Positions 1 through 5,542 of a stretch of DNA of 6,396 bases are shown here, one piece after another. The stretch is from Syntrophomonadaceae bacterium. Its GTDB lineage: Bacteria > Bacillota > Syntrophomonadia > Syntrophomonadales > Syntrophomonadaceae. Location of the stretch: NCBI GenBank assembly GCA_028686565.1, contig JAQUBU010000136.1, positions 1-6,396 of the forward strand, read 5' to 3'. How positions within the stretch are numbered: the first letter of the stretch is position 1; every line of letters starts with the position of its first letter. The translations under genes and the position numbers were made by a program. A model generated the notes under the pieces. The model was not told the DNA's origin and did no database searches. It was given only the letters and a program-made list of their open reading frames with translations.

Positions 1-1091
1 AAGTTATTGGTATATCTGCACGGAATGAGGTTTCTTTGTTAAAGCAGCAGATTGAGCGTTATGCTCCGCAGATGGTAGCTGTTGGTGAGGAACAGGCCTA
101 TGCGCAAATTAAAAGTAATGCTGCCAAGAGTAAAGTTATATTTGGGAAAGAGGGTTTATGTGAACTGGCCTCTTTGCCCGAAGCTGATCTGGTTTTAGTA
201 GCCTTGAGCGGAGCAGTGGGAATCCTGCCTACTTTAGCAGCTATAAATGCCGGTAAAAGGATTGCGCTGGCCAATAAAGAAACTCTGGTAGCGGCCGGGG
301 ACCTGGTTATGAAGAAGGTCAGAGAGCAAGGGGTTTTAATGGTTCCTGTTGATAGTGAACATTCAGCCATATTCCAATGTTTAAACGGGGAAGAAAAGCA
401 TTTGCAAAAAATCTGGATTACCGCATCGGGGGGTCCTTTTCGTGATTTTACGCAGAGCGAATTGAAAAATGTAAGTGTAGAAATGGCATTAAAACATCCC
501 AACTGGTCTATGGGGCCGAAAATAACCATTGACTCAGCTACTATGATGAATAAGGGATTGGAAGTCATTGAAGCTCATCACCTTTTTAATGTTGACTATG
601 ATTTAATAGATGTATTGGTACAGAGAGAAAGTGTAATTCATTCCATGGTGGAGCTTAAGGATGGATCTTTTCTGGCTCACCTGGGAGTTGCGGATATGCG
701 CATCCCAATTCAGTATGCCCTGACTTATCCGCATAGAATGAAATCGCCAGCTGCCGCGCTTGATTTCAAGAGCCTGAAATCCATACATTTCGATGCTCCT
801 GACCTTAACAGGTTTCCTGCTTTGCATCTGGCTTATGAAGCTGGTAAGCTAGGAGGAAGCATGCCGGCAGTATTGAATGCTGCCAATGAAACAGCTGTAA
901 ATGCCTTCCTGGACAAGAAAATAAGCTTTACCTCAATAGCATTTTTAGTGGAAAATGTAATGAAGCAGCATAATACTATAAAGGAACCAAGCCTGGAAGA
1001 TATTCTGCAATCAGATGCTTGGGCCCGACGCAAATGTGAAGAAATACTTAAAATGGGGACATTGCCCGAGCAAAAGACTGTTTCTAACTAA
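1..1091 (+). CDS. dxr: 1-deoxy-D-xylulose 5-phosphate reductoisomerase, 5'-truncated by the window edge
   Basis: Converts DXP to 2-C-methyl-D-erythritol 4-phosphate with NADPH and a divalent metal; this is the first committed step of the cytoplasmic MEP isoprenoid pathway. The frame is open from base 3 (VIGISARNEVSLL..., matching the usual V-ALSA-G-N--LL region), so the TTG at 36 is internal and not the start. About 30 residues are missing, including the N-terminal GSTGSIG nucleotide-binding loop; 362 are visible, against a family length of 380-400. Seen in order: LANKETLVAAG (from 267); the metal-binding VDSEH with D at 351 and E at 357; SGGPFR (from 426); HPNWSMGPKITIDSATMMNK (from 495) followed by GLE, with the substrate and metal residues N (549), K (552) and E (561); HSMVELKDGS; DMRIPIQYAL; and NAANETAV near the C-terminus. 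The last ~12 residues (MGTLPEQKTVSN, TAA at 1089-1091) look like an added tail and lie in a sequence duplicated just downstream. The family assignment is firm. Confidence 0.97.
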   Translation, partial: VIGISARNEVSLLKQQIERYAPQMVAVGEEQAYAQIKSNAAKSKVIFGKEGLCELASLPEADLVLVALSGAVGILPTLAAINAGKRIALANKETLVAAGDLVMKKVREQGVLMVPVDSEHSAIFQCLNGEEKHLQKIWITASGGPFRDFTQSELKNVSVEMALKHPNWSMGPKITIDSATMMNKGLEVIEAHHLFNVDYDLIDVLVQRESVIHSMVELKDGSFLAHLGVADMRIPIQYALTYPHRMKSPAAALDFKSLKSIHFDAPDLNRFPALHLAYEAGKLGGSMPAVLNAANETAVNAFLDKKISFTSIAFLVENVMKQHNTIKEPSLEDILQSDAWARRKCEEILKMGTLPEQKTVSN

Positions 1092-1161
1092 TAGCAATAT
1101 GTGAGATTAAGATGAACCAAGGTGTGAAGTTATGTAATAAAGGGGTGTGTCCCCTTACCTT
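1050..1161 (+). repeat. Tandem duplication, copy 1 (dxr 3' tail plus leader)
   Basis: This ~112-base unit starts inside the last 13 codons of dxr and runs through the following leader to the CCTTACCTT before 1162. Its first part (1050-1090) is nearly repeated at 1162-1203, with one substitution and a few single-base indels. Its second part (1091-1161) matches 1625-1695 at 64 of 71 positions with no indels. Copy 1 is uninterrupted and so shows what copy 2 looked like before the insertion. Confidence 0.88.
1140..1156 (+). other. Hairpin in leader copy 1
   Basis: AAGGGG (1140-1145), loop TGTGT, CCCCTT (1151-1156) form a perfect 6-base stem. No T-run follows, so it is not a standard intrinsic terminator. 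TGTCCCC (1148-1154) can instead pair with GGGGACA (1168-1174), so two mutually exclusive stems are possible. The equivalent place in copy 2 (1674-1690) keeps a stem, AAGGG/CCCTT, despite three base changes. Confidence 0.5.
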
Positions 1162-1198
1162 AAAAATGGGGACATTGCCCGAGCAAACACTGTTTTTT

Positions 1199-1203
1199 AA
1201 CTA
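1199..1203 (+). repeat. Target-site duplication, left (AACTA)
   Basis: AACTA directly precedes the left terminal inverted repeat and is repeated at 1620-1624 directly after the right one. The uninterrupted copy 1 has a single AACTA at 1086-1090 in the same context, as expected for an empty site. Confidence 0.85.
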
Positions 1204-1271
1204 ACTCAACTTTCTGACCAAAAGAACAGGCTGAAAAGCCCGAAAAAGCAATAAAATAAACTGTTTAAAAA

Positions 1272-1300
1272 TTGACGAACATCGCGAGCTATCTTATATG
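1272..1300 (+). promoter_or_regulatory. Possible sigma-A-type promoter inside the insertion, facing rseP
   Basis: TTGACG (1272-1277) and TATATG (1295-1300) are separated by 17 bases; this matches 5 of 6 and 4 of 6 consensus positions at ideal spacing. It reads toward rseP, about 410 bases upstream of its start. No intrinsic terminator is visible in between, although the palindromes would fold in the transcript. This is a motif match only. Confidence 0.35.
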
Positions 1301-1473
1301 TCATTGCGAGTGCAGCGAAGCAATCCATCCATCGCCAAGTCATGTTATATTGCTTCTCTACCGCTCGCAATTATAACGGGTAATAACCCGTCACGATAAA
1401 CAAAAAGCGCAGATCATTTTTCATTTACGTAGTCAATTACCGGGAAGATTGCCGCGCTGCGCTCGCAATGACA
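1299..1473. repeat. 27-base imperfect inverted repeat inside the element (TCATTGCGAG type)
   Basis: Arms at 1299-1325 and 1447-1473 pair at 24 of 27 positions plus one G-T wobble, around a 121-base centre. The left arm begins TGTCATTGCGAG and contains GCAGCG and GCAATC. This resembles the TCATTGCGAG...GAAGCAATC repeats found dispersed in many bacterial genomes (remembered knowledge, not searched). GAAGCAAT (1317-1324) can alternatively pair with ATTGCTTC (1349-1356). Confidence 0.75.
1376..1391. other. Short perfect hairpin inside the element
   Basis: ACGGGT (1376-1381), loop AATA, ACCCGT (1386-1391). It lies near the centre of the larger inverted repeat, at the tip of the potential cruciform. 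It has no T-run and is not a terminator. Confidence 0.6.
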
Positions 1474-1600
1474 AGTTGGCGCTGCGCTCGCAATGACAGG
1501 TGCGCTATTTCATAGCAATGACAATACGCTATTTTATAACAATGACAAGTACGCTAGTTTCATAGCAATGACAAGCACACTAGTTATATCGCATAATATG
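1454..1600. repeat. Degenerate 23-26-base tandem repeat
   Basis: Units begin at 1454, 1479, 1502, 1526, 1551 and, more weakly, 1577. Each has a (G/A)CGCT start and a CAATGACA core (TAATATGTCA-like in the last). The first two are nearly identical and GC-rich (GCGCTGCGCTCGCAATGACA); later ones drift to AT-rich forms such as ACGCTATTTTATAACAATGACA. The first unit doubles as the right arm of the 27-base inverted repeat. Confidence 0.7.
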
Positions 1601-1619
1601 TCAACTACGAAAGTTGAGT

Positions 1620-1624
1620 AACTA
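1620..1624 (+). repeat. Target-site duplication, right (AACTA)
   Basis: Direct repeat of 1199-1203, immediately outside the right terminal inverted repeat of the 416-base element. Confidence 0.85.
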
Positions 1625-1673
1625 ATAGCGATATGTGAGATTAAGGTGAACCAAGGTGTGAAATTAAGTAATA

Positions 1674-1703
1674 AAGGGGTATATACCCTTACCTTAAAGG
1701 AGG
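1674..1703 (+). promoter_or_regulatory. rseP leader hairpin and ribosome binding site
   Basis: AAGGG (1674-1678) pairs with CCCTT (1686-1690). The strong Shine-Dalgarno AAAGGAGG (1696-1703) follows, six bases before the GTG start at 1710. CCTT at 1687-1690 could alternatively pair with AAGG of the Shine-Dalgarno (1697-1700), so a weak competing fold that covers the site is conceivable. An ATG at 1708 overlaps the GTG as ATGTGA but stops at once, which settles GTG as the start. Confidence 0.6.
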
Positions 1704-1709
1704 AAAAAT

Positions 1710-2738
1710 GTGAGTATATTACTAACTCTTTTAATTATAGCAGTTCTTATCCTGGCACATGAATGGGGACATTTTATAACCGCGCGCAGAATTGGCATAC
1801 CAGTACATGAGTTCAGTATTGGTTTTGGTTACAAGCTTTTATCACATAAAAAAAATGGTGTTGAATATTCCCTGCGCTTAGTTCCGCTGGGAGGATTTGT
1901 GCGAATGGCGGGAGAAGAATTAGGTGACCCGGATGAACCAAATGGCTTTAATCGCCGCACACCACTGGAAAAAATCAGGGTATCTTTTGCAGGACCCTTT
2001 ATGAATTTTGTTTTGGCTTTGCTTATTTTTGTTTACAGTTATAGTTTTATTGGAATTCCCAAAGCTTCAGACCAGCCGCTGATTGGTACAGTTATTGCAG
2101 GAAAACCGGCTGATTTAGCAGGTATTGAAGAAGGCGATAGAATTATCTCGGTTAATGGCAATCAAGTTAAAAGCTGGATTGAGTTTGATAAATTAACAGG
2201 TAAATTTGAAAATCAGGCACTGGAATTGAAAATTAGCCGCAGTAATAAAATAATGGAATTTCAGGTTACCCCTATAAAGTTGGATTCGTCGGGAAACCTG
2301 GGGATAGGTGTTTTAAATACAGTTAATTATGAAAAGCAGGGTATTATTACTTCTATAAAATTGGGATTACAACACACTTATGAATTGACTTTGCTGCTCC
2401 TTTCAGCTTTAGCAATGCTGGTGAGCGGCGGTGCTTCGATGGGAGACCTGGCGGGTCCAGTTGGTATTACCCGTCTGGTTGGTGAATTTGCGCAGGTAGG
2501 CACGGTATTTTTGCTTAATTTTGCGGCTTTTTTGAGTATCAATCTGGGACTAATGAATCTCTTGCCTATTCCTGCTCTGGATGGAAGCAAAATCGTTTTT
2601 GCGCTGGTGGAAGCAGTTCGGAGAAAACCTCTGGACCCAGATAAAGAAGGCTTTATTAACTGGATCGGATTCATGTTTTTAATTGGATTGATGGTTCTTG
2701 TAACTTTTAATGATATTATCAGGTGGATAAAAGGCTAA
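1710..2738 (+). CDS. rseP: RIP-type membrane zinc metalloprotease (site-2 protease)
   Basis: Intramembrane protease of the RseP/RasP (M50B) family, which makes the second cut in anti-sigma factors and other membrane proteins and also clears remnant signal peptides. The 342-residue protein begins with a membrane segment that carries the zinc site HEWGH (residues 17-21; H17, E18, H21). FSIGFG follows at 35-40, then the loop RLVPLGGFVRMAGEE (56-70). A second membrane segment lies near 93-115, a single PDZ domain spans about 120-190 (AGIEEGDRIISVNG), and the third zinc ligand is in NLLPIPALDGSK (D291). The last segment is about 318-336. The size fits the one-PDZ clostridial form rather than the longer two-PDZ E. 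coli form. The GTG start is backed by AAAGGAGG six bases upstream. It is separated from dxr by the duplicated and interrupted leader, and 18 bases separate its stop from ispG. Confidence 0.96.
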   Translation: MSILLTLLIIAVLILAHEWGHFITARRIGIPVHEFSIGFGYKLLSHKKNGVEYSLRLVPLGGFVRMAGEELGDPDEPNGFNRRTPLEKIRVSFAGPFMNFVLALLIFVYSYSFIGIPKASDQPLIGTVIAGKPADLAGIEEGDRIISVNGNQVKSWIEFDKLTGKFENQALELKISRSNKIMEFQVTPIKLDSSGNLGIGVLNTVNYEKQGIITSIKLGLQHTYELTLLLLSALAMLVSGGASMGDLAGPVGITRLVGEFAQVGTVFLLNFAAFLSINLGLMNLLPIPALDGSKIVFALVEAVRRKPLDPDKEGFINWIGFMFLIGLMVLVTFNDIIRWIKG

Positions 2739-2756
2739 CCTGGTAGGGAGGAAACC

Positions 2757-3806
2757 ATGAAAAGAAAGTCTCGTGAATTAATAGTAGGAAATGTATCCAT
2801 TGGCGGGAATCATCCTATTGTGGTGCAATCAATGACTAATACTGATACTCGCGATGTGATTGCCACCGTTAAGCAGATTAAACAACTGGAAGCGGCTGGG
2901 TGTGAGATCGTTAGGGTTGCAATAGTAGATAGTGAAGCTGCACATGCTATTAAAGAAATCAAGAAAAGCATAATAATTCCATTGATAGCCGACATACATT
3001 TTGATTACCGGCTGGCTGTGCAGAGTGTTGAGGCAGGTGCTGACGGATTGCGGATTAATCCGGGGAATATCGGCGAAAGTTGGAAGGTTAAGGAAGTTGT
3101 AAAGGTATGTCAGGCGCAAAACATACCGATTAGAATTGGAGTTAATGCGGGTTCCCTGGACAAGAAAATTCTGGAGAAATATAAAGTTATTTGTGCCGAA
3201 GCCATGGTTGAAAGTGCCCTGCAAAACATAAGAATTCTTGAAGATATGAATTTTAAAGATATAAAAGCATCCTTAAAATCTTCTTCAGTTATTCTGAGTA
3301 TTGAGGCATATCGCATGCTGGCAAAGTTGGTAGATTACCCGCTGCATGTGGGAATTACCGAGGCAGGTACCAAAGACCGGGCTTTAATAAAATCAGCTTT
3401 AGGAATTGGCATGTTGTTGTATGAAGGGATTGGAGACACCATAAGGGTTTCCTTGACAGCTGATCCGGTAGATGAAGTATGGGCGGCTTATGAAATTTTG
3501 CGTTGTTTAGGACTCAGGGAACGGGGTATTGAATTGATTTCATGTCCCAGTTGCGGGCGGTGTGAAATAGATTTGATCAGCACTGCAGAAAAAATCGACC
3601 GGCAGATACGATTTATAGACAAGTCCTTAAAAATTGCAGTAATGGGATGTGTAGTCAATGGACCCGGCGAAGCGAAGGAAGCAGATCTGGGTATTGCCGG
3701 TGGTAGAGGATTTGGTTTATTATTCAAGAATGGTGAAATAATTAGGAAAGTACCGGAAGATGATCTGGTCAAAACACTGCTGAAAGAGATAGAAGACTTT
3801 GCTTAA
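2757..3806 (+). CDS. ispG: 4-hydroxy-3-methylbut-2-enyl diphosphate synthase
   Basis: Iron-sulfur enzyme (IspG, also called GcpE) that reductively converts MEcPP to HMBPP, the penultimate step of the MEP pathway. The 349-residue length matches the short bacterial form. The N-terminal TIM-barrel-like part shows VQSMTNTDTRD (23-33), EIVRVA (50-55), LIADIHFDYRLA (76-87), GLRINPGNIG (97-106), and HVGITEAGTKD (197-207). The C-terminal part carries the 4Fe-4S ligands Cys263 and Cys266 (SCPSCGRCE), Cys298 (VMGCVVNGPGEA) and Glu305, equivalent to E. coli C270, C273, C305 and E312. All key residues are present. The ATG start has AGGGAGG (2745-2751) five bases upstream. It sits 18 bases after rseP and 21 before proS, so it is almost certainly cotranscribed with them. 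With dxr upstream, two MEP genes bracket the protease gene. Confidence 0.97.
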   Translation: MKRKSRELIVGNVSIGGNHPIVVQSMTNTDTRDVIATVKQIKQLEAAGCEIVRVAIVDSEAAHAIKEIKKSIIIPLIADIHFDYRLAVQSVEAGADGLRINPGNIGESWKVKEVVKVCQAQNIPIRIGVNAGSLDKKILEKYKVICAEAMVESALQNIRILEDMNFKDIKASLKSSSVILSIEAYRMLAKLVDYPLHVGITEAGTKDRALIKSALGIGMLLYEGIGDTIRVSLTADPVDEVWAAYEILRCLGLRERGIELISCPSCGRCEIDLISTAEKIDRQIRFIDKSLKIAVMGCVVNGPGEAKEADLGIAGGRGFGLLFKNGEIIRKVPEDDLVKTLLKEIEDFA

Positions 3807-3827
3807 AGATTAAGGAGGGGAATATTC

Positions 3828-5537
3828 TTGAAAGCTTCGGAATTATTTTTCCCAACACTGCGCGAGGTGCCTAGTGAGGCTGAAATCATCAGCCATCAAT
3901 TGCTGCTGCGGGCTGGCTTTATCAGGAAAACAACAGCAGGAGTATATACCTATCTGCCTTTGGGCTATAAGGTTATAAAGAAAATAATGAATATAGTAAG
4001 AGAAGAGATGGACAGGGCAGGAGGACAGGAAGTCCTGATGCCGATCATTCAGCCAGCTGAATTATGGAAAAAATCAGGGCGCTGGGATGTTTATGGAGAT
4101 GAAATGTTCCGGCTGGTCGATCGCCATAATCGTGATTTTGCTCTGGGGCCAACCCATGAAGAAATAATAACGACGCTGGTAGATGCAGATGTCCAATCAT
4201 ATCGTGACCTGCCACTTCTTATATATCAGATTCAAAACAAATACCGGGATGAAATAAGACCTCGCTTTGGCCTGATGCGGGGACGTGAATTCATTATGAA
4301 GGACTTGTACTCATTTGATCCGGATGATGAAGGATTGGATATTTCCTATCATAAAATGTATGAGGCATATAATCGGATATTCCAAAGACTTAGTCTGCAA
4401 TATCGGGTGGTAGAAGCGGACAGCGGAGCTATTGGCGGTAATGAAAGCCATGAATTCATGGTATTGGCTGAGAATGGGGAAGCAGAAATAGTCTATTGTG
4501 ATACTTGTGATTACGCAGCTAATGTCGAAAAAGCTGTTTGTACGATAGATGACCAGGAATCGGTACAGGATGACATATTACAGATTGAAAAGATTCATAC
4601 CCCGGGTCAGAGGACTATTCAGGATATAGTAGATGTTTTTGGTATACCCAGCCGCCGGCAGGTGAAGACACTTATGTATTTTGCGGATGGAGAATTGCTG
4701 GCTGCTGTTTTGCGGGGTGACCGGGAGCTTAATGAAATAAAACTAAAGAATTATTTAGGCTGTAATCAGCTTTTTATGGCTGACCAGGAATCGGTAATGG
4801 CAGTTTGTGGTGCAGGATTTGGTTCACTGGGTCCAGTAGGTATGAAAGTAAAAATATATGTTGATCTGGAAGTTACCCAGATGAAAAATTTTGCATGCGG
4901 GGCCAATGAAAACGACTATCATTACACAAATGTCAATCTGGGACGCGATTTCGCAGCTGAAAAAATTATTGATATCCGTACTGCGGTAGTTGGGGATGAA
5001 TGTCCTCATTGTTCCGGGCATCTGCAAAGTGTACGGGGAATTGAAGTTGGGCATATCTTTAAACTCGGGCTTAAATATTCACAAGCTCTGGAAGCCAAGT
5101 TCATTGATCAAAAAGGCAAAGAACAATTAATGGTGATGGGATGCTATGGTATAGGAGTTTCTAGAACCATGGCGGCAGCCGTGGAACAGAATAGCGATGC
5201 AAACGGCATTATTTGGCCAATTCCTATTGCGCCTTATCATGTAATAGTAGTACCTGTAAATGCGAAAAAAGAAGATCAGATGAATACGGCCCAGGCTGTA
5301 TATGAAGGGCTGTTAAGCAATGGAATCGAAGCTATTATTGATGATCGCGATGAGCGGGCGGGAGTAAAATTCAAGGATGCTGATTTAATAGGAATTCCGG
5401 TGCGAATCACAGTTGGTCCCAAAGCATTGGAACAGAATCAAGTGGAGCTCAAAAAAAGATGGGAGAACAACATAGAGCTGATAGCTGTGGAAAAAGTAAT
5501 TTCCGAAGTTAAAGCAATAATTTATGGACGTGAGTAA
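3828..5537 (+). CDS. proS: Prolyl-tRNA synthetase, bacterial type with editing domain
   Basis: Class II synthetase that charges tRNA-Pro in the cytoplasm. The 569-residue length fits the bacterial form. The N-terminal catalytic part (1-220) shows GVYTYLPLGYKV (38-49), LGPTHEE (106-112) and the motif 2 region RPRFGLMRGREFIMKDLYSF (144-163). The inserted editing (INS/YbaK-like) domain spans about 225-390, with Lys280 in RQVKTLMY matching the E. coli editing lysine K279, and CGANENDYHY (357-366). Cys pairs C224/C227 and C392/C395 flank the insert. Catalysis resumes with RGIEVGHIFKLG (403-414) and motif 3 MGCYGIGVSRTMAA (437-450), then the anticodon-binding domain (about 468-565, IIDDRDERAGVKFKDADLIG). 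The start is TTG at 3828, supported by AAGGAGGGG (3812-3820) and the typical MKASELFFPT beginning. With only 21 bases after ispG there is no room for a T-box leader here. Confidence 0.97.
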   Translation: MKASELFFPTLREVPSEAEIISHQLLLRAGFIRKTTAGVYTYLPLGYKVIKKIMNIVREEMDRAGGQEVLMPIIQPAELWKKSGRWDVYGDEMFRLVDRHNRDFALGPTHEEIITTLVDADVQSYRDLPLLIYQIQNKYRDEIRPRFGLMRGREFIMKDLYSFDPDDEGLDISYHKMYEAYNRIFQRLSLQYRVVEADSGAIGGNESHEFMVLAENGEAEIVYCDTCDYAANVEKAVCTIDDQESVQDDILQIEKIHTPGQRTIQDIVDVFGIPSRRQVKTLMYFADGELLAAVLRGDRELNEIKLKNYLGCNQLFMADQESVMAVCGAGFGSLGPVGMKVKIYVDLEVTQMKNFACGANENDYHYTNVNLGRDFAAEKIIDIRTAVVGDECPHCSGHLQSVRGIEVGHIFKLGLKYSQALEAKFIDQKGKEQLMVMGCYGIGVSRTMAAAVEQNSDANGIIWPIPIAPYHVIVVPVNAKKEDQMNTAQAVYEGLLSNGIEAIIDDRDERAGVKFKDADLIGIPVRITVGPKALEQNQVELKKRWENNIELIAVEKVISEVKAIIYGRE

Positions 5538-5542
5538 GTAAA

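Larger units (their letters stand above)
1204..1619. mobile_element. MITE-like non-autonomous insertion element, 416 bases
   Basis: The ends are perfect 11-base inverted repeats: ACTCAACTTTC at 1204-1214 and GAAAGTTGAGT at 1609-1619. They are flanked by the 5-base direct repeat AACTA (1199-1203 and 1620-1624). Removing the element and one AACTA restores a sequence collinear with the intact leader copy at 1086-1161. There is no open frame of 60 codons or more inside, hence no transposase; movement would need one supplied in trans. The interior carries a 27-base imperfect inverted repeat, a short hairpin (1376-1391), a degenerate 23-26-base tandem array and a possible outward promoter. The right end can also fold on itself (TCAACT 1601-1606 with AGTTGA 1612-1617). 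I cannot assign a parent IS family from the ends alone. Confidence 0.82.
1162..1695 (+). repeat. Tandem duplication, copy 2, split by an insertion
   Basis: The second copy consists of 1162-1203 and 1625-1695, separated by a 416-base insertion and one extra AACTA. Joining the two parts gives a 113-base copy of 1050-1161. The first part can be read in the dxr tail frame as KMGTLPEQ followed by TLFFN and a stop, so it is a displaced duplicate of the dxr C-terminal codons. The second part ends directly at the rseP ribosome binding site. The junction between copies falls at a short similarity, tac(c)ttaaa, present both in dxr (1046-1053) and just before the rseP Shine-Dalgarno, which suits duplication by slippage or short-homology recombination. 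Confidence 0.85.

Noticed and set aside
36..38. TTG at 36 as the dxr start
   Set aside because: The frame is open upstream to the window edge and the residues there (VIGISARNEVS) match the family, so the true start lies before the window.
98..568. Long open frame on the minus strand opposite dxr
   Set aside because: It lies wholly antisense to well-conserved dxr motifs and has no recognisable domain; the other minus-strand frames opposite rseP, ispG, proS and the MgtC-family gene are shadows of the same kind.
1140..1156. Rho-independent terminator after dxr
   Set aside because: The stem is short and no T-run follows on the + strand.
1454..1600. CRISPR-like array
   Set aside because: The repeats abut each other without unique spacers of constant length, are degenerate along their whole length, and no cas gene is nearby.
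1759..1776. Further copy of the dxr-tail repeat inside rseP (shared 12-mer AATGGGGACATT)
   Set aside because: These bases encode the invariant HEWGHF zinc site in rseP, and the match does not extend to either side; chance is the simpler explanation.
3807..3827. T-box leader controlling proS
   Set aside because: Only 21 bases separate ispG and proS, too few for a T-box, and they are taken up by the ribosome binding site.
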